Made by a program: the position numbers and the translations under genes. Below the pieces are notes generated by a model, which had not been told where the DNA came from, did not search any database, and worked only from the letters and a program-made list of their open reading frames with translations. Positions 6,485 to 12,617 of a DNA stretch of 13,590 nucleotides are shown here, one piece after another. Every line of letters begins with the position of its first letter. Within the stretch, counting starts at the first letter, position 1. The DNA comes from an uncultured bacterium (GTDB lineage Bacteria > Verrucomicrobiota > Kiritimatiellia > RFP12 > UBA1067): assembly GCA_900547945.1 (NCBI GenBank), contig URIT01000089.1:1-13590 (forward strand), read 5' to 3'.

Positions 6485-7210
6485 ATGGAAGCTTTGAAGG
6501 CGACGGGCGTCTGCCATGCCTATGGCAGGGGCGGGGCGCGTGTTGACGTTTTGAAGGACTTTGCCCTGGATCTGGCGCCGGGCGCGTTCGAGGTCCTGAT
6601 GGGGCCGAGCGGTAGCGGCAAGTCGACGTTCCTCCACCTGGCGGCGGGGCTGTTGACGTGCGGCACGGGCACGATCACCATCGGGGGGACGGAGGTGACG
6701 GCGCTCTCCGACAGCGCGGCGGCGAAGTTCCGCCGCCGCCACGTGGGCGTCGTCTTCCAGGGCTTCAATCTGCTCGACACGCTCACGGTCGCCGAGAACG
6801 TCATGTTGCCCGTGCGGCTCGACCACGGCACACCGAACCGGGACCGTCTGGACGCCCTCCTCGCGAAGCTGGGGCTTGCGGGCAAGGCGGCACGCCGTCC
6901 CACCGAACTCTCCGGCGGCGAACGCCAGCGCGTGGCCATCGCCCGCGCGCTTTTCGCGGAGCCGGACGTGATCCTCGCGGACGAGCCGACGGGGAATCTC
7001 GATGTCGTCGCCGCGAAGGGGATCTGTGAACTCCTCCGCACGCTCAACGCGGACGAGCGGAGCGCGATCCTCCTCGTCACGCACGACCCCGTGGTGGCGG
7101 CGGCGGCGACGCGCGTCCATTTCCTCCGGGACGGCGCGGTCGCCGCCTCGGTCGAGACGCAGCACGACCCGGCCCTGGTCTCCCGCCGCTATCTGGAGAC
7201 GTATCGATGA
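6485..7210 (+). CDS. ABC transporter ATP-binding protein (MacB/LolD-like)
   Basis: A 241-residue ATPase with every nucleotide-binding motif: Walker A GPSGSGKST (40-48), Q-loop Gln92 (VVFQGFNLLDTLTVAENV, typical of the LolD/MacB/FtsE group), signature LSGGERQR (142-149), Walker B VILADEPTGNLD (162-173) and H-loop His200. It should form a homodimer that powers the permease encoded next. ATG 6485 has AAAGGA about 9 nt upstream; a GTG start at 6455 would add ten residues outside the family fold. The stop overlaps the permease ATG as ATGA (7207-7210), a tight translational coupling. The substrate is unknown; this family acts on lipoproteins, peptides or antibiotics, or works mechanically on periplasmic partners. 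Confidence 0.95.
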   Translation: MEALKATGVCHAYGRGGARVDVLKDFALDLAPGAFEVLMGPSGSGKSTFLHLAAGLLTCGTGTITIGGTEVTALSDSAAAKFRRRHVGVVFQGFNLLDTLTVAENVMLPVRLDHGTPNRDRLDALLAKLGLAGKAARRPTELSGGERQRVAIARALFAEPDVILADEPTGNLDVVAAKGICELLRTLNADERSAILLVTHDPVVAAAATRVHFLRDGAVAASVETQHDPALVSRRYLETYR

Positions 7211-9573
7211 TCGTCCGGCTGATGCTGCGGGGCCTTGCGCGCGGGAAGGCGCGCTTTACGTGTGCGGCGGTTGGCATCGCCGCCGCGTGCGGGGCGCTTG
7301 TGTTCATGTTCTCGCTCGCGGCGACGAACGCGGCGCAGGCGCCCGCGCGTGCGAAGCGGGCGACGGCGCCGTGGGCGGCATGGAGCCAGCAGAATCCGTT
7401 CGGGGAACGGGGCGGAGGTGGACGACGCGCGGACGTGCCGAACCCGGAGGCGCGTCCCGACCTTAGGCTCTCCCTTGTGGGCTGCACGATCGACTACCGC
7501 CCCGGCGGGCGCGTCCTGCAGGGTCCGCCGATGCGGGCGGTGATCGCCGCCGCGCCGGCGGAGAACCCGTATGGCTGCACGACGCTCGTGGAGGGGCGCT
7601 GGGTCGACGACGGCGCGGCGGCGTGCGAGATCGTCTGCACGCAGGGGACGCTGCGGCGTTTCGGACGCGGGGAGCCGCCGCCCGTGGGGACGGCGATCAC
7701 GTTCGTGGGGCGGCAGGGGACGCTGACGGCGACGGTCGTCGGCTATCTGGCGGACGCGAAGCTGCCGATGGGGTGGCCGGGCGTCTTCGCGAACAAGGCG
7801 GCGTTCAACGTCTTCAGGGACGAGGCACACGGTTCGCTCGCGCTCTGGCGGCAGATGCCGCCGCAGCCGTCGCCGCACCTGCTGACGGCGGCGTCGGAGC
7901 GGGTCGTCGCGGGGTTCACGGGCGACGAACAGCGGCGCATGGACTATGCGCGCCCGCTGATGCTGGCGGGCGCCGTGCTGACGGCGCTCTGTCTGCTCGT
8001 CAATTCGCTTCTCCTTTCGGTGGAGGCGAACCGGCGGTCGCTCGCGACGTTGCGCACGGTGGGGTTGACGCGCGGGGGCGTTGTGTGGCTCGTGGTGGTG
8101 GAGGCGTTCCTCGCGACGGCGGTGGGGTTTCTTGTTGGATGTTTGGGCGCGATGGGGGGCTTGGTCCTCTACGTGGCGGCGGATCCGGTGGCGTTCCCGA
8201 TGGGGACGGTCTTCGCGTGGGGCGTGATGGGGGGGACGTTCGCGTGCGCGCTCGCGGTGGCGTTTGCCGCCGTGCTGTTCGCGCTGCGCCCCGCGCTCGC
8301 GGTGCGTCCGCTCGACGCGCTGGAGGAGCGTCCGCACCGTCGGCGGCGCGGCATGGCGGTGGCCTTCGCGTGCGGATTCGCGGCGTTCATCGCGGTGGAG
8401 GTGTGGGGGGCCTCCCTGATGCGGGGATTCGTGCCGAGCGCGGAATGGCCGGATGCGATTGTCTCGATCCTGCCCGAGGGGGTGAGCGCGTTCGACATCG
8501 AGAAGCTGCGCGCGCTGCCGGGCGTGAAGCGGATTTCCGAGCTGTGTCCGCTGCAGCTCGACTTCGATCCCGAGGAGGAACTGCCGATGCGGGGCGGACG
8601 CGGCGGACCGGAGGGCGGCCCGAGGCGGAAGCCCTGCCGGAACGCGCTCTTCCTCGCGGCGGAATGGCTGCCGCAGTTCCGGTTCGTGGAGGGGACGTGG
8701 GCGGCGGCCGAGAAGGCGATCCGCTCCTCCGACGCCTGCGTGATCGCGGAGATGATCAGCCGCGCGCGGAACCTGCACGTGGGGGATACGCTGCGCGTGG
8801 CGCTGCCGGGACGCGGACCCAGGACCGTGGCCGAGCTGCCGATTGCCGGCGTCGTCGACCTCAACTGGCACATGGTGACGAGCCGGGGCCTCGTGCGGGG
8901 GCTCAACGGCGCGCCGGTCATGACGGACGGCACGGTCTTCGTCTCCTTCGACACGCTTGAATCGCTCGATCCGCGTCCGGCGGCGGCGGTGAAGATGACG
9001 CATCTGTGGGTCGAATACGAGCCCGCCTTCCTGAAGGAGAAGGGCGTCTTCCCGGCCGGGCGCGCCGTCGAGGCCGAAATCGCGAAGGCCCTCGGCCTCG
9101 TGGGGGACCAGCCGTCCTCCACCGTCCGCCTGCACGCCCGCGACGAAATCGCGGACGGGACGCTCGCGCATGGTTCCGACCTGATCGGGCAGATTGCGCG
9201 CGTTCCCTTTGTCTTCCTCGCGATCCTCGCGCTCGGGTTCATCGCGATGCTCGTGGCGGACGCCGATGCCGCGAAGCGCGAGTTCGCCGTCCTGCGCGCG
9301 GTGGGCGCCACGCGCGGCCAGCTCGCGGTGCGCCTCGTGCGGGGGGCGCTGCGCACGGCGTTCTGGGGCATTGTGTCCGGCCTTCCCGTCGGCGCGGCGG
9401 TCGGCTGGTTGACGTCAATCAAGACGGGGGGCGTCTGGCCCGGCATGCCGCACTATTTCGCGGTACCGTGGACGGTCGTCGCCGAGGGGACGGCTGGTGC
9501 GCTCGTCTTCGTGCTGCTCGTCGCCCTCCCCACCTCGCTCGTCCTGATCGCCCGCGAAAGCCGTCGCATTTGA
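7207..9573 (+). CDS. ABC transporter permease with two FtsX/MacB-type domains
   Basis: A 788-residue membrane protein. TM1 (about 17-40) is followed by a large extracytoplasmic domain (about 41-248), then three TM segments (about 250-273, 292-324, 335-362) with the FtsX coupling motif EANRRSLATLRTVGLTRGG. A further TM (about 383-404) and a second extracytoplasmic domain lead to a second FtsX unit (about 660-788) with the motif AAKREFAVLRAVGATRGQ. This tandem-FtsX layout resembles permeases that work as one long chain, unlike the single-FtsX LolC/MacB type. Both outside domains hold a Gly/Arg-rich low-complexity patch (about 67-74 and 462-475). No adjacent membrane-fusion protein is present. 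Its stop overlaps the -35 of the next gene's promoter. Confidence 0.9.
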   Translation: MIVRLMLRGLARGKARFTCAAVGIAAACGALVFMFSLAATNAAQAPARAKRATAPWAAWSQQNPFGERGGGGRRADVPNPEARPDLRLSLVGCTIDYRPGGRVLQGPPMRAVIAAAPAENPYGCTTLVEGRWVDDGAAACEIVCTQGTLRRFGRGEPPPVGTAITFVGRQGTLTATVVGYLADAKLPMGWPGVFANKAAFNVFRDEAHGSLALWRQMPPQPSPHLLTAASERVVAGFTGDEQRRMDYARPLMLAGAVLTALCLLVNSLLLSVEANRRSLATLRTVGLTRGGVVWLVVVEAFLATAVGFLVGCLGAMGGLVLYVAADPVAFPMGTVFAWGVMGGTFACALAVAFAAVLFALRPALAVRPLDALEERPHRRRRGMAVAFACGFAAFIAVEVWGASLMRGFVPSAEWPDAIVSILPEGVSAFDIEKLRALPGVKRISELCPLQLDFDPEEELPMRGGRGGPEGGPRRKPCRNALFLAAEWLPQFRFVEGTWAAAEKAIRSSDACVIAEMISRARNLHVGDTLRVALPGRGPRTVAELPIAGVVDLNWHMVTSRGLVRGLNGAPVMTDGTVFVSFDTLESLDPRPAAAVKMTHLWVEYEPAFLKEKGVFPAGRAVEAEIAKALGLVGDQPSSTVRLHARDEIADGTLAHGSDLIGQIARVPFVFLAILALGFIAMLVADADAAKREFAVLRAVGATRGQLAVRLVRGALRTAFWGIVSGLPVGAAVGWLTSIKTGGVWPGMPHYFAVPWTVVAEGTAGALVFVLLVALPTSLVLIARESRRI

Positions 9574-9598
9574 CATTCGTGTTTTGAAGTGCTAAGAT
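9570..9598 (+). promoter_or_regulatory. Strong sigma-70-type promoter upstream of the HTH-aldolase gene
   Basis: A perfect TTGACA (9570-9575), 17-nt spacer, and TAAGAT (9593-9598) with an upstream TGC (9590-9592). This is the best promoter in the window. It would give a leader of about 170 nt before ATG 9777. The -35 overlaps the permease stop codon. Confidence 0.75.
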
Positions 9599-9621
9599 AG
9601 CCCCATCAATCGGAAACGTGG

Positions 9622-9720
9622 ATGCGGGTGTGGCCGTCGCACTTTGCCCTTTTCGGGAGGGACGGGTTTGCCCCGTCCGTAATCGCGGCGGTTTTGCAAC
9701 GACTTCTGACGTTTGTCTAA
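9622..9720 (+). CDS. Possible 32-codon leader ORF in the 5' leader of the HTH-aldolase gene
   Basis: ATG 9622 lies 23 nt after the -10 of the strong promoter, with GGAAA 5 nt before it, and runs to TAA 9718-9720. It would encode MRVWPSHFALFGRDG...LLTFV. An internal hairpin GACGGG-tttgc-CCCGTC covers 9661-9677. It ends 56 nt before the main ATG. No codon run suggests amino-acid attenuation, so it may be only an untranslated structured leader. Confidence 0.25.
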   Translation: MRVWPSHFALFGRDGFAPSVIAAVLQRLLTFV

Positions 9721-9757
9721 AAAAATCGTTTTCGGGCTTCCCTTCGCTGCGGAAGGA

Positions 9758-9766
9758 TGATATACT
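9758..9766 (+). promoter_or_regulatory. Second, near-leaderless extended -10 at the HTH-aldolase gene
   Basis: TGA-TATACT (9758-9766) ends 10 nt before ATG 9777. There is no recognisable -35. The element lies in the loop and right arm of a hairpin, GCGGAAG (9749-9755) with CTTCCGC (9765-9771), seven perfect pairs around a 9-nt loop, so a repressor binding the inverted repeat would block this promoter. Confidence 0.4.
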
Positions 9767-9776
9767 TCCGCTCGAC

Positions 9777-10955
9777 ATGGAAACGGAAGGATATAGAACG
9801 GTCAGTGAAGTTGCGGAAGGATGGGGCGTCACGCCCCGTCGGGTCCGTGACTTCTGTTCCGCCGGAAGGATTCCCGGCGCGAAGACGGCCGGAAGGTCCT
9901 GGCTGATTCCAGAGGATGCCATGAAGCCGGCGGACGGACGGTCCGTTCGCGGCGGCGGCATGGCGAAGCAAGGTCCGGAGACGATGGAAATGCAGAATCG
10001 GAACATGATGAACTACTGTCCTGACATCAAGGTCTTCGACGCGACGATGCGCGATGGCGGTCTCGTGAACAATTTCGGGTTCACGGACGAGTTCGTGCGC
10101 GACCTCTATCGGGCGAATCTCGCGGCGGGCGTGGACTACATGGAGTTCGGCTACCGGGCCTCCAAGAACATGTTCAAGGTCTCGGACTTCGGCAAGTGGA
10201 AGTTTTCGGACGAAGAGGACATCCGCGCCGTCGTGGGCGAGAACAAGACGCCGCTCAAGATCGCGGTGATGGCGGACGCGGGGCGCTGCGACTACAGGAC
10301 GGACATCCTTCCGAAGAAGGACAGCGTGGTGGACGTGATCCGCGTCGCGTGCTACATCCACCAGATTCCGCTCGCCATCGACATGATCGAGGATGCGAAG
10401 GCGAAGGGCTACGAGGTGACGTGCAACCTCATGGCCGTCTCGAAGGTGCCGGGCGAAGATCTCGAAAAGGGCATCAAGATGATCGCCGCCTCGCCGGTGG
10501 ACGTACTCTACCTCGTCGATTCGTTCGGGTACTTCTGTCCCGAACAGATTGCCGGGCTCGCGAAGAAATACGTCGAGGCCATGCAGGGCCGCGAGACGGG
10601 TTTCCACGGCCACAACAACCAGCAGCTTGCCTTCGCGAACACGATCGAGTGCTGCCGCCACGGCGTGAACTACCTGGACGTGACCGTCAACGGCATGGGG
10701 CGCGGCGCGGGGAACTGCTTCTCGGAGCAGCTGCTGAACTTCCTCAAGAACCCGAAGTACAGCGCGCTGCCGATCCTCGAATTCGTGCAGAAGCACATGC
10801 TCAGGATGAAGACCGAAGGCTGGAAGTGGGGCTACGACATTCCCTATCTGCTGACGGGGGTGATGAACTGCCATCCGCGCTCGGCCATCAAGTTCATCGC
10901 CGACAACCGCACGGACTACGTCAACTTCGCGCACGAGTTGACGGAGATGGACTGA
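9777..10955 (+). CDS. Excisionase-type HTH fused to a DRE-TIM aldolase (HMGL-like)
   Basis: A 392-residue protein in one uninterrupted frame. Residues 1-60 are a MerR/excisionase-like helix-turn-helix (TVSEVAEGWGVTPRRVRDFC, SAGRIPGAKTAGRSWLIPED, KPADGRS), a module usually found alone or in small DNA-binding proteins. A Met-rich linker (62-80) leads to a DRE-TIM metallolyase barrel (about 83-392): DATMRDGGLVNNF (Arg92, Asp93), GVDYMEFGYR, YLVDSFGYF, the metal ligands in FHGHNNQ (His277, His279) and VNGMGRGAGN. These match the 4-hydroxy-2-oxovalerate aldolase/homocitrate-synthase superfamily, usually annotated as aldolase catalytic domain; the substrate is unknown. ATG 9777 begins at the HTH; a GTG at 9618 would add an unrelated leader. 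Internal ATGs (9957 to 10008) could also give a free aldolase. The HTH part uses GGA, AGA and AGG codons that the aldolase part avoids. Confidence 0.85.
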   Translation: METEGYRTVSEVAEGWGVTPRRVRDFCSAGRIPGAKTAGRSWLIPEDAMKPADGRSVRGGGMAKQGPETMEMQNRNMMNYCPDIKVFDATMRDGGLVNNFGFTDEFVRDLYRANLAAGVDYMEFGYRASKNMFKVSDFGKWKFSDEEDIRAVVGENKTPLKIAVMADAGRCDYRTDILPKKDSVVDVIRVACYIHQIPLAIDMIEDAKAKGYEVTCNLMAVSKVPGEDLEKGIKMIAASPVDVLYLVDSFGYFCPEQIAGLAKKYVEAMQGRETGFHGHNNQQLAFANTIECCRHGVNYLDVTVNGMGRGAGNCFSEQLLNFLKNPKYSALPILEFVQKHMLRMKTEGWKWGYDIPYLLTGVMNCHPRSAIKFIADNRTDYVNFAHELTEMD

Positions 10956-10960
10956 GGCGA

Positions 10961-11869
10961 CTACTTCCTCCGCTTCGCCTTGCCGCTCACGTGGTCGAGG
11001 CGAAGCGAATAGAGCGCGGTGATGGGAAGAGACCGCTCAAGTGCCCGACTGAAGTCGGGCATGTTTGTTGGCGTGAACTTCTCGCAGAGTGCCTTGAGCG
11101 CGGTCTGAATCTCCTGCTCGTCGGTGACCAGTTCAAGGTCCCCCCAGGCCATGGCGCTTTCGAAATAGGTGGTGAACTTGTCCGTGGCGGGAACGACATC
11201 CGTGAAGGCGCTCACCCAGCAGCGGGAATCCGCCTTGATGGCGTCGATCTTGCGACCTTCCTTCGCGCTGTGGAAATAGAGTTTCCCGTCGACGCAGACG
11301 GGCGAGACCGGGAAGCCGTAGGGGCCCTGGGGCGTCACGAGGCTCACGGTGGCGGTCTCGGCGCGGGCGAGGATGGCGAGCGCCTCCTCGCGCGTGAGTT
11401 TGCGGTCCTTCCGGCGCAGGGGAACTTCCGGGACGAGGAATTTCCCCATCTCGACGGGCAGGAGGTTGGCGGCGTCGAGGTCGGAGAGGTCGCGCCATTC
11501 GAACGCGATCCAGTCCTCCTTCGCCGTGGCGGGCGTGCTCTCCGGGAGGAAGAGGCGGTAGACGAGGTTGATTTCGGCATGGGGCTTGCCATGTTGCCGG
11601 AACTGGTTCTCGACGACGCCCAGGAAGACGCCCGCCGTTGCGTCGACGCCCATCTCCTCCTTTATTTCGCGCACGAGCGCCTGTCGGCCCGTTTCGCCGA
11701 ACTCGATGTGTCCGCCGGGAAGATAGGTCGTTGCGCCGCCCTTTGCGCGGCAGAGGAGCACCTTGCCGTTCTGGATGCAGACGCCGCGGGCGATCGTCTC
11801 GATCCCCGCCAGTTCGTATTCGGGAAAGTCCATAACGGGTGAGGCTCCGTCTTGGGAATGGAGAATCAT
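10961..11869 (-). CDS. Nudix hydrolase fused to a PNPOx/NimA-like flavin split-barrel domain
   Basis: A 302-residue two-domain protein. The N-terminal part (about 20-145) is a Nudix hydrolase with an exact Nudix box at 53-75 (G-x5-E-x7-REIKEEMGV), which places the divalent metal for cleaving nucleoside-diphosphate-X substrates. The C-terminal part (about 157-290) resembles pyridoxamine-phosphate-oxidase-like/NimA proteins: LTREEALAILARAETATVSL, YGFPVSPVCVDGKLYFHSAK, GRKIDAIKADSRCWVS and YFESAMAWGDLELVTD. These bind FMN, F420 or haem and often act as reductases. The tail is basic (GKAKRRK). ATG 11869 has GGAGGG 8 nt upstream and overlaps the stop of a 26-codon leader ORF as ATGA; ATG 11833 is the alternative. 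It is convergent with the aldolase gene, 5 bp between stops. The substrate is unknown. Confidence 0.88.
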   Translation of the reverse strand: MILHSQDGASPVMDFPEYELAGIETIARGVCIQNGKVLLCRAKGGATTYLPGGHIEFGETGRQALVREIKEEMGVDATAGVFLGVVENQFRQHGKPHAEINLVYRLFLPESTPATAKEDWIAFEWRDLSDLDAANLLPVEMGKFLVPEVPLRRKDRKLTREEALAILARAETATVSLVTPQGPYGFPVSPVCVDGKLYFHSAKEGRKIDAIKADSRCWVSAFTDVVPATDKFTTYFESAMAWGDLELVTDEQEIQTALKALCEKFTPTNMPDFSRALERSLPITALYSLRLDHVSGKAKRRK

Positions 11870-11946
11870 GGAAGATTCCCTCCGTTTCGAAGACAGACGG
11901 CGGAGAGGTCGGAAAGGCCCGCTTTATCTCGAAGATGTTGGCTCAT
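11866..11946 (-). CDS. Leaderless 26-codon leader ORF coupled to the Nudix fusion gene
   Basis: ATG 11946, 6 nt after a TATAAT box, opens a frame encoding MSQHLRDKAG...RNGGNLP. Its TGA (11866-11868) overlaps the ATG of the Nudix fusion (11867-11869) as ATGA. The Shine-Dalgarno-like GGAGGG for the main gene lies within its last codons. The peptide has no recognisable function. The arrangement repeats the one before TBDR2. Confidence 0.45.
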   Translation of the reverse strand: MSQHLRDKAGLSDLSAVCLRNGGNLP

Positions 11947-11952
11947 GGCGCA

Positions 11953-11961
11953 ATTATATCA
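11953..11961 (-). promoter_or_regulatory. Extended consensus -10 of the Nudix fusion gene
   Basis: On the minus strand TGA-TATAAT (hexamer 11953-11958, TGA 11959-11961), followed by 6 nt and ATG 11946. The hexamer is a perfect consensus. No convincing -35 is seen at 16-18 nt. Confidence 0.65.
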
Positions 11962-12089
11962 GATTTCTCGTTCTGAGAGTGGGACGTTTGACTTCTTTTG
12001 CGCCGCCGGCGGGAGACTTTAGGATTACGGCAACCTGTGGCCGATGGGCTGGTGCGCGAAGTACCCGCACCGCGTGTGCAGATGGGTGC

Positions 12090-12266
12090 GTGCGTACTAC
12101 GGGCCGGCACCATGTGGTAGGGGCCGACGTCCCCGGCGGCCCGCGCGCCTGATGGCGTCCCCGTGTACGCGGCGCGCCGGGGACGTCGCGCCCTACCATG
12201 GGGTGCGTACTACGGGCCGGCACCATGTGCGCGTGGTAGGGGCCGACGTCCCCGGCGGCCCGCGCG
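12090..12266. repeat. Intergenic repeat pair with an inverted partial copy (REP/BIME-like)
   Basis: Copy 1 (12090-12147) and copy 2 (12203-12266) are identical except for a 6-nt insertion CGCGTG after CATGTG in copy 2. Their core reads GTAGGGGCCGACGTCCCC. Between them, 12175-12200 is a near-perfect reverse complement of the core (compare 12111-12138), so either copy can form a long hairpin with it. The layout of direct, inverted and direct units is like bacterial interspersed mosaic elements. Confidence 0.8.
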
Positions 12267-12296
12267 GTCGTGGCGTTCCCCAACCCCCTTCTTCAT

Positions 12297-12350
12297 TCCT
12301 GAAACCTAAAACCTAAAACCTAAAACCTGAAACCTCATCCCTAAAACCTG
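12297..12350. repeat. Heptamer tandem repeat (CCTAAAA type)
   Basis: A run of 7-nt units, CCTGAAA or CCTAAAA, occurs about five times in succession, then continues imperfectly (CCTCATC, CCTAAAA, CCTGACA). It is low-complexity and AT-rich against its GC-rich surroundings, and non-coding. Confidence 0.8.
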
Positions 12351-12385
12351 ACAGCGAGAGGTTCAGAATCGGTCACTTCCCAAAG

Positions 12386-12571
12386 TAAATGCGAGTAATT
12401 CTGTGCCATGATGACCCATGGTCGCATTTAGTTGTTCCGAATGTGCATTTAGTTGTTCCGGAAACCGCTTCAGAAGAGTTGTCCGGGACGGGGAAGTGGG
12501 CATCCAGCCCCGTTTTCGGGCATAGTTCCCCCAACCCAGGCGCACCGTGTTTTTTCGGAACAGGTAGATGC
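12386..12571. repeat. Candidate insertion-element end: repeated GCATTTAGTTGTTCCG sites
   Basis: GCATTTAGTTGTTCCG occurs twice in direct orientation (12424-12439 and 12445-12460, 21-bp period). A 13/16 inverted copy lies at 12556-12571, and a perfect inverted TAAATGCGA (12386-12394) faces TCGCATTTA (12422-12430). The array lies beyond the 3' end of the transposase gene, where the element's terminal inverted repeat and transposase-binding sites are expected. The exact boundary cannot be set without the other end. Confidence 0.45.
12488..12516 (+). terminator. Weak terminator-like hairpin
   Basis: ACGGGG (12488-12493) pairs with CCCCGT (12508-12513) across a 14-nt loop and is followed by TTTTC. 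The stem is short, the loop is large, and no plus-strand gene ends nearby, so this is a weak call. Confidence 0.2.
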
Positions 12572-12617
12572 GACTGGTCGCCACCGCCCGTTCAGGAGGT
12601 GTGCCTATGCCTGTCCG

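Larger units (their letters stand above)
11970..12360. other. Intergenic region without a credible gene
   Basis: About 390 bp between the Nudix promoter and the insertion-element flank. Short open frames cross it, but they only translate the repeats. It holds two direct copies and one inverted partial copy of a GC-rich intergenic repeat (12090-12266) and a heptamer tandem array (about 12297-12350). Nothing recognisable lies in 11970-12089. Confidence 0.7.

Noticed and set aside
7189..9171. 660-codon open frame on the minus strand opposite the permease
   Set aside because: The translation is Arg/His/Pro-rich low-complexity text with no fold signature; it is the expected antisense shadow of a GC-rich gene. 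The plus-strand permease has clear TM segments and FtsX motifs.
9618..9776. GTG 9618 as the start of the HTH-aldolase protein
   Set aside because: The added 53 residues look like translated leader, the Shine-Dalgarno sequence is poor, and the HTH module starts naturally at ATG 9777.
12044..12316. 90-codon frame across the intergenic repeats
   Set aside because: It is the translation of duplicated GC-rich repeat DNA and contains the same peptide text twice; not a credible gene.
12090..12350. CRISPR array
   Set aside because: Only two long direct copies with unequal length and an inverted copy between them, then 7-nt units; no regular repeat-spacer pattern and no cas gene.
12363..12584. 73-codon minus-strand frame over the insertion-element flank
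   Set aside because: It contains EQLNAHSEQLNA only because it translates the two direct DNA repeats; no ribosome site or homology is recognisable.
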